NCBI RefSeq assembly: GCF_963678875.1
Contig: NZ_OY787457.1
Coordinates: 496,001 to 560,000 of the forward strand
Reading direction: 5' to 3'
DNA length: 64,000 nucleotides
Source of the DNA: an uncultured Hyphomonas sp.
GTDB lineage: Bacteria; Pseudomonadota; Alphaproteobacteria; Caulobacterales; Hyphomonadaceae
Both the position numbers and the translations under genes were made by a program. This document shows, in pieces, positions 16,528-25,454 of this stretch (its first letter is position 1; every line of letters starts with the position of its first letter). The notes under the pieces were generated by a model, which saw only the letters and a program-made list of their open reading frames with translations, did not search any database and was not told where the DNA came from.

Positions 16528-18078
16528 TCAGCGGCGCTTCTTCCAGTTCACTGAATAGAGGTCGAACCGGCGGTCCTTCAGGTTCTGCACGGCGCCGGAC
16601 TGGCGGGCTGTCAGCAGGTCCGACAGGGAGAGGTCTGCCAGCGCAATGGTCTCGGTGTTCGGGGCCGTGTCGGCAGCGACGCCATCGCGGGCGAAGGGGA
16701 AGTCCGACGGCGTCAGGATGCAGCTTTCGGCATAGTGGATGTCCATGTTCTCCACATTCGGCAGGTTCCCCACCACGCCGGACAGCGCGACATAGCACTG
16801 GTTCTCCACCGCCCGGGCCTGGCAGCAATAGCGCACGCGGAGATAACCGCGCCGCTCGTCGGTGCAGAAAGGCACGAACAGCATCAGCGCGCCCTGGTCC
16901 ACCAGATGGCGGGCAAGTTCGGGGAATTCGGAATCGTAGCAAATCATCACGCCGATCGGGCCGCAATCGGTCTGGATGGCGAGGGCACCTGTGCCGCCCT
17001 TGATGTTCCACCACATCCGCTCCGACGGGGTCGGGTGCAGCTTCTGCTGGGTGTGCACCGAGCCGTCCCGCAGGAAGACATAGGAGATGTTCAGGATGTC
17101 TCCGTTCTCCATCATGCTCGGGTGCGTCCCGCCGATGATGTTGATGTTGTAGGAGACGGCCAGCTTCTCCATGAACTCGATGAAGCGCGGCGTATACTCG
17201 CTGATCTTCTCGATGGACTCGACCGGGCCGAGCGGCCGGTGTTCCAGCGAGAGGAGCTGCAGCGTGAAGAGTTCCGGGAAGACGACGAAGTCCGATTTGT
17301 AGTCCGACGCGATGTCGGTGAAATATTCGATCTGCTGCTCGAACTCGTCGATGGAATTGATCTTGCGCATCTGGAACTGGACGGTGGCGATGCGCACACG
17401 TTCGGGCAGGGCGGTGTCGCCAAGGCTGGGCTTGGCCTTGATCTTGTCCTGCTCCAGCGGGTTTTCCCACAGCATGTGCGTGGCGCAGTCCTTCGACTGG
17501 GTGTCGCCCAGCAGGTAATTGCGCATGACGCCAATCGGCTTGAAGCCCTGGCGCAGCTGGAAATTGATCACCGGGTCCTTCAGTTTCTGGTCCACGACGG
17601 CGGCGACATAGTCCTTCGGGTTCGGATATTCCTTCGCGTGTCGGGCATAGCCGGGCATGCGGCCCCCGAAGACGATGCCCTTCAGCTCCAGCCATTGGCA
17701 AAGCTCCCTCCGCACCCGGTAGAAACGCTCTCCGATGCGCAGGCGGCGGTAATCCGGATGGACCATCACATCCATTCCGTACAGCATGTCGCCTTCCGGG
17801 TCGTGCCGGGCAGCAAAGCCCACGCCGGTGATCTCGTTCCAGGTGTGCGGCTTCAGGGCGACGTCGCTGGAGATCATGAAGGTGGCGCAGTAGCCGACGA
17901 TGACGCCTTCATATTCTGCGACGAACTGGCCGTCATGGAAGCGGTTGATCTGGCCGAACAGCTCGCTTCGGGCATAGCCCATGCCGGTGCCGTAGACGCG
18001 TTCGGACATTTCCATGATGCCGGGAATGTCGCTGACCTCGGCATTGCGAACGATGAGTTTGGCGGGTTTGTCGGCCAT
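16528..18078 (-). CDS. Fused GNAT acetyltransferase / carbon-nitrogen hydrolase
   Basis: A two-domain protein of 516 residues. The N-terminal 210 or so residues form a GNAT domain (MDVMVHPDYRRLRIGERFYR is the acetyl-CoA-binding region). The rest is a nitrilase-superfamily domain with the Glu-Lys-Cys triad: FPELFTLQLL, QQKLHPTPSERMWW and MICYDSEFPE. This fusion is known in several bacterial lineages, but no substrate is established to my knowledge. A cytoplasmic amidase acting on an acylated small molecule is the simplest guess. It stands alone between the EnvZ-like kinase and the DUF900 lipoprotein. Confidence 0.88.
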   Translation of the reverse strand: MADKPAKLIVRNAEVSDIPGIMEMSERVYGTGMGYARSELFGQINRFHDGQFVAEYEGVIVGYCATFMISSDVALKPHTWNEITGVGFAARHDPEGDMLYGMDVMVHPDYRRLRIGERFYRVRRELCQWLELKGIVFGGRMPGYARHAKEYPNPKDYVAAVVDQKLKDPVINFQLRQGFKPIGVMRNYLLGDTQSKDCATHMLWENPLEQDKIKAKPSLGDTALPERVRIATVQFQMRKINSIDEFEQQIEYFTDIASDYKSDFVVFPELFTLQLLSLEHRPLGPVESIEKISEYTPRFIEFMEKLAVSYNINIIGGTHPSMMENGDILNISYVFLRDGSVHTQQKLHPTPSERMWWNIKGGTGALAIQTDCGPIGVMICYDSEFPELARHLVDQGALMLFVPFCTDERRGYLRVRYCCQARAVENQCYVALSGVVGNLPNVENMDIHYAESCILTPSDFPFARDGVAADTAPNTETIALADLSLSDLLTARQSGAVQNLKDRRFDLYSVNWKKRR

Positions 18079-18147
18079 GACGGTCTACCTGGGCTTTCTA
18101 CCTGATCGAATGTCCGCATGGTCTGCCACATGCGGATTGAAAGATTA

Positions 18148-19443
18148 TCAATGCGGCAGTCGAAGGCTGGCGCGCAAGCCGCCAAGCGCACTTTCCGAGA
18201 GGCGAAGGTCTCCGCCATGGGCGCGGGCCGTATCGCGGGCCAGCGACAGGCCGAGGCCGATGCCGGACGTGTTTTGCGTGCGCGCCTCGTCCAGCCGGGA
18301 AAAAGGGCGGAAGGCCTCTTCATAGCGGTCTTTCGGGATGCCGGGGCCATCATCGTCGATGTGGACCTCGGCCGCGTGCGGGCCGTCCACCAGCGTGACC
18401 TGCACCGTCTCCCCGAACTTCACGGCATTGGAGATGAGGTTGGTGAGCGCCCGCTTGATGGCAAGGCGCCGGCCTTTCACCAGGATGGCGTCCGGGCCGG
18501 AGACGGGGATGTCCTCGCTGAAACCGGCAGCCGCCTCGCGCACGAGGGCGGCAAAGTCGAGCTCGGTCAGTTCGTCGCTTTCCTCACCCCTCGCAAAGGC
18601 GAGATAGCCTTCCAGCATCATGCCCATATCGTCGAGGTCGGCTTTCATGGCGCGGATCTCGTCGGTCTCGTCCATCATGGCGAGGGAGAGTTTGAGGCGC
18701 GTCAGCGGCGTACGCAGGTCATGGCTGACCCCGGCCAGCATGGCGGTGCGCTGTTCGGCAAAGGCGGTCAGCCGGCTCTTCATGTCGATGACGGCGCGGG
18801 CCGCCTCGCGCACTTCATTCGCGCCGGAGGGGCGGAAGTCCGGCACGTCGCGGCCCCGTCCGAAGGCGCGCGCCGCTTTCGACAGGCTGAGGATGGAGCG
18901 CACCTGCTGGTTCAGGAAGGCCACTGCCAGCGCAATCATCATCAGGCTGAAGATGATGACCCAGACAATGAAGAAGTGCGACGTGATCGTCACGGCACGC
19001 TTGCGCTCGACCAGCACTTCCGCAGTCTTTCCGGCGGCGGGGAAGCGGATATGGATGAGGGAGTCGTTCGGGCTGAGGCCCACAATCACCGGCACGCCGA
19101 GGCGCATGTTCAGTTCTTCCCGCAAGACATTCCGGTAGGAGAAGGCTTCGAGGAAGCCTTCCGCTTCCGGCGCCGCCTGCGGGGCATCGCAACTGAAGGT
19201 CAGGTCCAGCCGGGTGGCGATGATGCCACGTGAAACAGGGGACTGGCCCCTGCGCTCGCAGAAGTCCTGCACGACGCTGACATCCCGGGCGATCGACTGG
19301 CCGAGCTTGCGGTTCACTTCGGCGATATGGCTGTCGTAATAGTACCAGGTCGTCAGCGTCAGGATCAGGACGACAGGCAGCACCACCATCAGCAGGCTGC
19401 GGGCATAAAGGCCCCGGGGGGTGATATCGCGCAGTCGGAACAT
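18148..19443 (-). CDS. EnvZ-type sensor histidine kinase
   Basis: The 431-residue kinase has two membrane segments (about 16-35 and 155-178) flanking a periplasmic sensor of about 120 residues, a HAMP linker, a HisKA domain with phosphoacceptor His241 in GVSHDLRTPL, and the ATPase domain (NLISNAVKFGE, DDDGPGIP, GIGLGLS). It belongs to the EnvZ/PhoQ-type branch. The sensor region has Cys62 and Cys85. It starts seven bases after the response-regulator stop, so the pair is cotranscribed. The signal is unknown. Confidence 0.92.
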   Translation of the reverse strand: MFRLRDITPRGLYARSLLMVVLPVVLILTLTTWYYYDSHIAEVNRKLGQSIARDVSVVQDFCERRGQSPVSRGIIATRLDLTFSCDAPQAAPEAEGFLEAFSYRNVLREELNMRLGVPVIVGLSPNDSLIHIRFPAAGKTAEVLVERKRAVTITSHFFIVWVIIFSLMMIALAVAFLNQQVRSILSLSKAARAFGRGRDVPDFRPSGANEVREAARAVIDMKSRLTAFAEQRTAMLAGVSHDLRTPLTRLKLSLAMMDETDEIRAMKADLDDMGMMLEGYLAFARGEESDELTELDFAALVREAAAGFSEDIPVSGPDAILVKGRRLAIKRALTNLISNAVKFGETVQVTLVDGPHAAEVHIDDDGPGIPKDRYEEAFRPFSRLDEARTQNTSGIGLGLSLARDTARAHGGDLRLSESALGGLRASLRLPH

Positions 19444-19450
19444 GGGGCGG

Positions 19451-20131
19451 TCAGTCCGGCATCAGGCGGTAGCCGATACCGCGCACGGTCTGGATGTGGA
19501 TCGGCTCCTTCGGGTTCGGCTCGATCTTGCGGCGCAGGCGGGTGACCTGCACATCGACAGACCGTTCCATGCCCGCAGAGGTGATCTGGGCGAGCTCCTC
19601 GCGGCTGACGGGTTCGCCTGCCCGGGCGGCGAGGGCGGTCAGCAATTGCAGTTCGGCATCGGTCAGGCGCACGCGCTCGTCGCCGGATTTCAGCTCACCG
19701 CGCGCCGCATTGAAAACAAGGCCGGACATCTCGACTTCGTCGGGCGGCGCTTCCTTGTGGGAGCGGCGCAGGATCGCCGCGCAGCGCAGGGCCAGTTCTT
19801 CCGGCTCGAACGGCTTGGCGAGATAATCGTCGGCGCCGCGTTTCAGGCCTTCTATCCGGTCACCCGCTTCGCCCCGCGCCGTCAGCAGCAGGACAGGCGT
19901 TTCCCGCGAGGCGCCCTTGCGGATGCCGGACAGCAGCGACAGGCCGTCCTCGCCGGGCATCATCACGTCGAGGATCGCCATATCGAATGCCATCGTGCCC
20001 ATCAGGCGTCGGGCCGCTTCGGCATCCGGCGCTGCGGTCACGCGATAGCCTTCGCGGCTGAGGAAACGTTTCAGCAGTTCGCGGATACGGTCGTCGTCAT
20101 CGACGACGAGGATATGGGCCGCATCAGGCAT
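19451..20131 (-). CDS. OmpR-family response regulator
   Basis: The 226-residue regulator has a receiver domain (acidic DDDD near residue 14, phospho-Asp in ILDVMMPGEDGL, Lys in YLAKPFEPEEL) and an OmpR-type winged-helix DNA-binding domain ending SVDVQVTRLRRKIEPNP and IQTVRGIGYRL. It is the cognate partner of the kinase downstream. Its start codon shares one base with the MarR stop (TGATG), which suggests translational coupling. Confidence 0.95.
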   Translation of the reverse strand: MPDAAHILVVDDDDRIRELLKRFLSREGYRVTAAPDAEAARRLMGTMAFDMAILDVMMPGEDGLSLLSGIRKGASRETPVLLLTARGEAGDRIEGLKRGADDYLAKPFEPEELALRCAAILRRSHKEAPPDEVEMSGLVFNAARGELKSGDERVRLTDAELQLLTALAARAGEPVSREELAQITSAGMERSVDVQVTRLRRKIEPNPKEPIHIQTVRGIGYRLMPD

Positions 20132-20595
20132 CAGCGCACCAGGGCGTCGAGCACGCGGCGGTTGCCGTCCACGGCGTCCGGCCCGGCACTGCGATAGGCA
20201 AGGCGCAGGCGCTCGCGCAGCACAATGGTCAGCTGGGTCGTCAGGGTCACGCCGGAGTCCGACAGGGTCAGCTTGCGCTGGCGCGCGTCACTGCTGCCGA
20301 CTTCCTTTTCGATCAAATTCCGTTGATCCAGCTGGCCCAGGATACGGGCAAAGGTGGGCACGGTCATGCCGAGAGACTCCCGCAATTCCGAGACCGTCTG
20401 GCCGGGCCAGTAGCGGATCGTCATGAGAATTTGCATCTCTGGCTTGCTCAGGCCTGCCTTGCGCCGGGCGGCTTCCGCCGCTCTGGTGAGTTCGGATGCG
20501 CCTGCCAGCAGCAGGCCGACGCCGCGATCCAGTTCCTGATCCATCAGGAAGAGGCGGGGGTCGAACGGTCGGTTCAGGTTGACGTCAGGGGGCAT
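20131..20595 (-). CDS. MarR-family transcriptional regulator
   Basis: A 154-residue protein with the MarR winged helix: LSKPEMQILMTIRYWPGQTVSEL, then SLGMTVPTFARILGQLDQRNLIEKE and SDARQRKLTLSDSG. It is the first gene of a MarR-response regulator-kinase operon, coupled to the next gene by TGATG. It is divergent from ilvE across a 55-base spacer. This arrangement is recurrent in alphaproteobacteria, to my recollection. The ligand is unknown. Confidence 0.9.
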   Translation of the reverse strand: MPPDVNLNRPFDPRLFLMDQELDRGVGLLLAGASELTRAAEAARRKAGLSKPEMQILMTIRYWPGQTVSELRESLGMTVPTFARILGQLDQRNLIEKEVGSSDARQRKLTLSDSGVTLTTQLTIVLRERLRLAYRSAGPDAVDGNRRVLDALVR

Positions 20596-20650
20596 CCGGT
20601 GAAATGAACGCGAAATTCAGAGAAGTGCAAGCGAGGAGCGCTGACAGACC

Positions 20651-21535
20651 ATGGCTGCAACCCCATACGACGACCGCGATGGCTATATCTGGATGGACGG
20701 CGAATTCGTGCCGTGGCGTGATACGAAAGTACACGTCCTCACGCATGCGCTGCACTATGCCTCCGCGGTATTCGAAGGGGAGCGCGCCTATAATGGCAAG
20801 ATCTTCCGCTCGCTGGACCATTCCAAGCGCCTGCACAATTCGGCTCGCATCATGGGTTTCGATATCCCGTTCAGCGTTGAGCAGATCGAGGAAGTGAAGC
20901 GCGAAGCGCTGGCGAAGTCCGGCCTGGACAGCGCCTATGTGCGTGCGATCGCCTGGCGCGGATCGGAAATGATGGGCGTGTCTGCCCAGGAGAACTCCAT
21001 CCACCTGGCCGTCGCCGTGTGGCACTGGGGCGACTATTTTGCCGACAAGATGAAAGGCATCCGCATGACGCATGCCCAGTGGCGCCGTCCGGCACCGGAC
21101 ACCGCGCCCTGTCATGCGAAGGCCGCCGGCCTCTACATGATCTGCACGCTTTCCAAGCATGCGGCCGAACGCGACGGTTATGCCGATGCGCTGATGCTGG
21201 ACTATCGCGGCCAGGTGGCCGAGGCGACCGGCGCGAACATCTTCTTCGTGCGCGACGGCGCGATCCACACGCCGACGCCGGATTGCTTCCTGAACGGCCT
21301 GACCCGCCAGACGGCGATCAAGCTGGCCAGGGAGCGCCAGCTCGAAGTGATCGAACGGGCCATCATGCCGGACGAGCTGCCGACTTTCTCGGAATGCTTC
21401 ATCACCGGTTCGGCGGCAGAGATCACCCCGGTGGCCGAGATCGGCGCCCACACCTACAAGCCGGGCCAGATCTCCGAAGCGCTGGTCAACGACTACACCG
21501 CGCTGGTCAACGGCAAGATGGAAGTCGCGCTCTAG
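20651..21535 (+). CDS. ilvE: Branched-chain amino-acid aminotransferase
   Basis: The 294-residue fold-type IV PLP enzyme makes the last transamination in valine, leucine and isoleucine synthesis and the first in their breakdown. The Schiff-base lysine is Lys157 in APCHAKAAGLYM. Other family stretches are HALHYASAVFEGERAY, the EATGANIFFV glycine region and ITGSAAEITPV. It is monocistronic, closed by a strong terminator. The divergent MarR operon shares its 55-base promoter region. Confidence 0.95.
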   Translation: MAATPYDDRDGYIWMDGEFVPWRDTKVHVLTHALHYASAVFEGERAYNGKIFRSLDHSKRLHNSARIMGFDIPFSVEQIEEVKREALAKSGLDSAYVRAIAWRGSEMMGVSAQENSIHLAVAVWHWGDYFADKMKGIRMTHAQWRRPAPDTAPCHAKAAGLYMICTLSKHAAERDGYADALMLDYRGQVAEATGANIFFVRDGAIHTPTPDCFLNGLTRQTAIKLARERQLEVIERAIMPDELPTFSECFITGSAAEITPVAEIGAHTYKPGQISEALVNDYTALVNGKMEVAL

Positions 21536-21560
21536 GCGCGGTCCGTATCCGGAAGATATG

Positions 21561-21589
21561 AAAAAGGCGGCCCGCGGGCCGCCTTTTTT
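21561..21589. terminator. Bidirectional terminator between ilvE and the peroxiredoxin gene
   Basis: A perfect 18-base palindrome (GGCGGCCCG/CGGGCCGCC, 21566-21583) is flanked by five A and six T residues, so it can serve both convergent genes. Confidence 0.93.
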
Positions 21590-21594
21590 GATGC

Positions 21595-22230
21595 CTACTT
21601 GTTCGGCTGGGCCGTGTAGCGGAGGTAAGGTTTCACGGTCCGGAAGCCTTTCGGGAACAGCTTCTCTGCGTCTTCGTCCGACAGGCTCGGCACGACGATC
21701 ACGTCTTCACCGTCGGTCCAGTTCACCGGGGTGGCCACCTTGTGGCCGTCGGTCAGCTGCAGGCTGTCGATCAGGCGCAGCACTTCATCGAAGTTCCGGC
21801 CGGCGCTCGGCGGATAGATGATGGAGGCGCGGATCTTCTTGTCCGGGTCGATCACATAGACGGCCCGCACGGTCACCTTCGGGTCGGCGTTCGGGTGGAT
21901 CATGTTGTAGAGCGTTGCCACCTTGCGGCCGGGGTCCGCGATGATCGGGAACTGTACGGTTGCGCCTTGCGTCTCCTCGATGTCCTCGATCCAGCGCTTG
22001 TGGTCTTCAACGCTGTCGACCGAGATGACGAGGGCCTTGGCGCCGCGGCGGGCGAATTCGTCTTTCAGGCGAGCTGTATAGCCAAGCTCGGTGGTGCAGA
22101 CGGGGGTGAAGTCAGCCGGATGGGAAAAGAACACCACCCAGTCATCCCCGGCCCATTCATGGAACCGGATCGGGCCTTCTGTCGTATCCGCTTCAAAGTC
22201 GGGCGCAACGTCGCCGATCAGCAAGCTCAT
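21595..22230 (-). CDS. 1-Cys (Prx6-type) peroxiredoxin
   Basis: This 211-residue thiol peroxidase has the peroxidatic Cys45 in HPADFTPVCTTE and the Prx6-type C-terminal half (IYPPSAGRNFDEVLRLIDSL, then PVNWTDGEDVIVVPSL). There is no resolving cysteine in the usual 2-Cys position, so an outside thiol must reduce it. It is cytoplasmic and monocistronic. It removes hydrogen peroxide and organic hydroperoxides. The start at 22230 gives the conserved N-terminus. Confidence 0.95.
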   Translation of the reverse strand: MSLLIGDVAPDFEADTTEGPIRFHEWAGDDWVVFFSHPADFTPVCTTELGYTARLKDEFARRGAKALVISVDSVEDHKRWIEDIEETQGATVQFPIIADPGRKVATLYNMIHPNADPKVTVRAVYVIDPDKKIRASIIYPPSAGRNFDEVLRLIDSLQLTDGHKVATPVNWTDGEDVIVVPSLSDEDAEKLFPKGFRTVKPYLRYTAQPNK

Positions 22231-22344
22231 TTAAACCGTCTCCTGTGACTTGATTTCGAGGGCGAAAATGGTGCCTAAGAGAGACTGAGCCAATGCGCGG
22301 CGCCTGAAGGTGTCGATCAGAATTTCTAATCTCCGGACCTGCCA

Positions 22345-22869
22345 ATGAAGCGCCTGATCCTGATGCGTCATGCCAAGACCGAACCCTTCGGGGAAGGCAT
22401 TGATGATTTCGGCCGCGCGCTGACCGACCAGGGCCATAGCGACGCCCAGCGGATTGCCGAGGAAATCGTCGCCCTCGGCTGGAGCCCGGAGCGGATCCTG
22501 GTCTCGACGGCGCGGCGCGCGCGGGAAACCTGCTCGGAAGTGGCGCGCGTGTTCGAAGGCGAGAAAGTGCGCCCGATGGAGTCGCTCTATCTGTGCGGCG
22601 CGCGCGGCCTCGCCGAAGCGGTGAAGCAGAATGACGGCGCCGGCACGCTGATGGTGATCGGCCACAATCCGGGCATGCATGATTTCGCGCTCGATATCCT
22701 GCGCGACGGTGGCAGCCAGGATCACTATGCATCCCAGCGCCTGGCCGAGAAATTCCCGACCAGTTGTGTCGCGATGTTCGAGCGGGAAGACGATGGCAGT
22801 TTCGTGCCGGTCCTGTTCCGGCTGGCAAACGTGCTGCGCGCCAAGGACTACCGCACCGCGACGGCCTGA
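22345..22869 (+). CDS. SixA-like histidine phosphatase
   Basis: A 174-residue member of the histidine phosphatase superfamily. The phospho-accepting His9 is in LMRHAKTEP, the conserved Arg in STARRARETC follows, and the second catalytic His lies in VIGHNPGMHDFAL. E. coli SixA removes phosphate from a phosphorelay histidine. Family members in alphaproteobacteria are often of unknown target, so the name is by similarity. It has its own promoter region, divergent from the peroxiredoxin gene. Confidence 0.85.
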   Translation: MKRLILMRHAKTEPFGEGIDDFGRALTDQGHSDAQRIAEEIVALGWSPERILVSTARRARETCSEVARVFEGEKVRPMESLYLCGARGLAEAVKQNDGAGTLMVIGHNPGMHDFALDILRDGGSQDHYASQRLAEKFPTSCVAMFEREDDGSFVPVLFRLANVLRAKDYRTATA

Positions 22870-22881
22870 CTTTCCTTCTCC

Positions 22882-22915
22882 CAAAAAAATCCCCGCCCGG
22901 GAGAAACGGGCGGGG
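22882..22915 (-). terminator. Rho-independent terminator of the UrcA-family gene
   Basis: A 9-bp stem (CCCCGCCCG, 22891-22899, with CGGGCGGGG, 22907-22915) and a 7-base loop are followed on the minus strand by a run of seven T residues. It also lies just past the convergent SixA-like stop. Confidence 0.9.
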
Positions 22916-22977
22916 TGGGAAAGCGCGGGATACCGGGTTTTGGAGAGGCAGGGGCACCCCGCGGGAGAAGACGCCGC

Positions 22978-23289
22978 TTAGCGGGAGACAGAGGCCTCGT
23001 AGACAGCGGTCAGAGCCGGTTCGTTGATCGCGGTCACGGCGCTTTTCAGGGTGCGGCTTTCGCAGAAATTGACGGCGTAGCTGTTTGCGAAGCCCCAGTC
23101 GGTGGTTTCGGCGACGCAGCGCTTGCGGACGTCTTGCTTCAGCTTACCGAACTCCTGCTGGGCACCTTCAGTGGTCTGCAGGGTGCTGCGGTCGATGTTC
23201 ACGTTCATTTCGAACTTGTCTGTCGTGGAGGCGAGCGCCGGCATGGCAGCGATGGAGAGGGCGGTGGCAGCGAGAATTGAGCGGATCAT
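22978..23289 (-). CDS. UrcA-family exported protein
   Basis: The 103-residue product has a signal peptide ending ALSIAAMPALAS. The mature part follows the UrcA pattern: an early beta strand (KFEMNVNIDRSTLQTTEG), a helix leading to the first cysteine (KQDVRKRCVAE), and a second cysteine (NFCESRTLKSAVTAIN), which probably form a disulfide. The family is abundant in Sphingomonadales, Caulobacterales and Hyphomonadaceae and has no assigned function. It is monocistronic, with AAGGA before the ATG and a strong terminator. Confidence 0.82.
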   Translation of the reverse strand: MIRSILAATALSIAAMPALASTTDKFEMNVNIDRSTLQTTEGAQQEFGKLKQDVRKRCVAETTDWGFANSYAVNFCESRTLKSAVTAINEPALTAVYEASVSR

Positions 23290-23421
23290 AACGAGAGAGT
23301 CCTTCCTTTGAGTTCATCTGGCCTGTTTGTTGGGCCTTGTTGGTATTCTGAGGGGGGAGGTGGACGGCGCTGCGGGCCAAGAGGGGGGCAAGGCCTTTAT
23401 CTGCAGCGCCGCCCGGCGGGC

Positions 23422-23604
23422 TTAGTGCGTGTCCCGGCGAACGGAACGGCGGCGGCGGCGGACCACAAGGTTCGGGCGGCCCCGGGCGGCCACATCATTT
23501 GCCGGTCGGGACAGCAGCGTCTGGCTGCCGGTAAGGATGGCACCTGCCATCTGCGCAGCGGGCGCGGCGATCTCGTGGTCATATTGACGGGCGCGGGGGG
23601 GCAT
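23422..23604 (-). CDS. Possible small Arg-rich protein
   Basis: A 60-codon frame starts at an ATG (23604) with AGAAGGA about nine bases before it. It would encode a small, basic, soluble protein with a middle stretch EIAAPAAQMAGAILTGSQTL and an arginine cluster near the C-terminus (VVRRRRRSVRRDTH). Codon use and GC match neighbouring genes, unlike the AT-rich DNA just upstream. I recognise no family. It could also be chance coding in a GC-rich gap. Confidence 0.4.
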   Translation of the reverse strand: MPPRARQYDHEIAAPAAQMAGAILTGSQTLLSRPANDVAARGRPNLVVRRRRRSVRRDTH

Positions 23605-23881
23605 TATCGAAAATCCTTCTTGGTTCTTGTCTTGGCGGGACCATCCCGCCGCCGACATCCTCAAGATAGGATAGATCTTATTGAATTTCAATATTAAATT
23701 ATCGAAAAACAATAAATACGAAGAATTTCAAGGTCTTTCGTCTTCTCGAATATCGATATGGTGCGCCAAAGCCGCCCTTCAAGGCCAATTAATTGCGGTT
23801 CATGAAGGGTTTTTTCCGGGAATCGGCGCCGGAAACCGGGGGAATCGCGCGCGCGGCAGGTTTCCGGCCGGGAAAACCGGC
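23605..23881. other. AT-rich intergenic stretch
   Basis: The 277 bases between the small Arg-rich frame and the photolyase stop include an AT-rich part (about 23660-23790) with TTGAATTTCAATATTAAATT. It probably holds the promoter for the small gene on the minus strand. No gene or clear operator was seen. Confidence 0.4.
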
Positions 23882-25453
23882 TCAGGCTGTCCGGCTCTCC
23901 GGAGGGGATGCGGGCAGGCCGAGGTCGAAGCTCAGCTGCACCGGGGCCCTGGCAGGGCGGCGGATCCCGCCCGGCCGGGGCGGCCGGAAAGGAAGATCAG
24001 CCTGTTTCGGATCAGGCTGCCCTGCCGGACGTGACGGCGCGGCCCTGCCCGGATGGCGCAGGCTGGCAATCCGCTCACGCGCCTCGCGCGCGGCGGCGAC
24101 ATGATCGACCATCCGCATCGGATAAGTCTGGCCGAAGATCACGCCGGCCCGGGTGAGTTCAGACTTGGGCGCTTCCCATGGCGCATGAATGTACGCGTCC
24201 GGCAGGGCGGCAAGTTCGGGCACCCAGCGGCGGATAAAGGCGCCATCCGGATCGAGCTGCAGGGACAGGCGTACCGGGTTGCGGACCGCCGGCAGCCGCC
24301 GCCCTTTCAGGCCCGCCTGCGCGATGACCTGCGGATAATGGATGCCCGGTTCGAAATCGGTGAACAGTGCTGCCAGCCGTTCCGCCGGCAGGCGCCAGTC
24401 CATCCAAAGCTGGCAGGACGCGAAACCGATCAGCATCGCCCGCATGCGGAAATTCAGCCAGCCGGTCTCGCGCAGGGCGCGCATGCTGGCATCGATCAGC
24501 GGAAATCCCGTGCGCCCTTCAATCCAGGCCGCAAGGCGCGGGTCGTCCGCCGCCGCGACGGGGCGCAGGTCCTCGCCGCTGCCTGTCTGGGGCAGGGGGC
24601 GGTCTTCGAAGGACTGGACCGACCGGGCCCGCCATTCGAGGCGTTCCAGGAATCCGGTAAGTGAATTGGCGAAGGTCGTGTCGCCGTCCTGAACCAGCGC
24701 CGCGCGGGCGCGGGCAGCGGCCTGCCACGCTTCGCGGACAGAAACCGTGCCGAAGGCTAGGTGTGGCGAGAGGCGCGAGCCGGCCATGTCAGCCGTGGCG
24801 GGCCGGTCCGCATCGGGCTGGTAGCGCCGTCCGCGCCCGGCGAGGAAGCTGCGCAGAAGCTCGACCCCGGCGGTGCGCCCGCCTTTCTGGCGGCTGGCGC
24901 AGTCATCCGGACCGAGACAGAAATCCTCCGCGATGGGCCACGGACCGGCTGCCTGCGTGGCGGCGCGGATCGTCTCCGGCGCCTTGATACGCGGCGCGTT
25001 CAGCGCGCCGGCCCAGTGCCCGGCCCAGTCTTCATGTTCTTTCAGGCCGCGGATCACGCCGGGCTGCGACTGCTCCCGCAGCGAGATTCCGGCCTGAACG
25101 GCCCAGCGGCGCACGGCCCGGTCGCGCGCCCGCGTCCAGGGCAGGCCGGTTTCCTCATACATGTGGATCGCCTCGATCCCGTGCCGGCGGTGCAGGTCTG
25201 CCAGCACGTCCAGCGCATCGCCCTTGCGGACGATCAGGCGGGCACCGCGCTCGGTCAGTGCCTCGTCCAGCTCTGTCAGGGAGTCCATCAGGAAGTCGAA
25301 CTGCCGGCGCGAATGCTCCGGCAGCGCCCAGGCCTCACGCTCGAAGATGTAGAGCGGCAGCACCGGCGCCCCGCTGGCCACGGCAGCGGCGAGGGCGGCA
25401 TGATCATGCACCCTCAGATCGCGGCGGAACCAGACAAGATGAATGTTCTTCAT
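23882..25453 (-). CDS. phrB: Deoxyribodipyrimidine photolyase (cryptochrome/photolyase family)
   Basis: The 523-residue flavoprotein repairs cyclobutane pyrimidine dimers with blue light. The N-terminal antenna domain starts NIHLVWFRRDLRVHDHAAL. The C-terminal FAD domain shows SRLSPHLAFGTVSVREAW, GRTGFPLIDASMRALRETGW and MRAMLIGFASCQLWMDW. This is the class I CPD photolyase layout, with a Pro/Arg-rich C-terminal tail. The ATG at 25453 begins the conserved strand. In-frame ATG 25471 is an alternative. A LexA-type box sits directly upstream, so induction by DNA damage is likely (inferred). Confidence 0.93.
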   Translation of the reverse strand: MKNIHLVWFRRDLRVHDHAALAAAVASGAPVLPLYIFEREAWALPEHSRRQFDFLMDSLTELDEALTERGARLIVRKGDALDVLADLHRRHGIEAIHMYEETGLPWTRARDRAVRRWAVQAGISLREQSQPGVIRGLKEHEDWAGHWAGALNAPRIKAPETIRAATQAAGPWPIAEDFCLGPDDCASRQKGGRTAGVELLRSFLAGRGRRYQPDADRPATADMAGSRLSPHLAFGTVSVREAWQAAARARAALVQDGDTTFANSLTGFLERLEWRARSVQSFEDRPLPQTGSGEDLRPVAAADDPRLAAWIEGRTGFPLIDASMRALRETGWLNFRMRAMLIGFASCQLWMDWRLPAERLAALFTDFEPGIHYPQVIAQAGLKGRRLPAVRNPVRLSLQLDPDGAFIRRWVPELAALPDAYIHAPWEAPKSELTRAGVIFGQTYPMRMVDHVAAAREARERIASLRHPGRAAPSRPAGQPDPKQADLPFRPPRPGGIRRPARAPVQLSFDLGLPASPPESRTA

Positions 25454-25454
25454 G

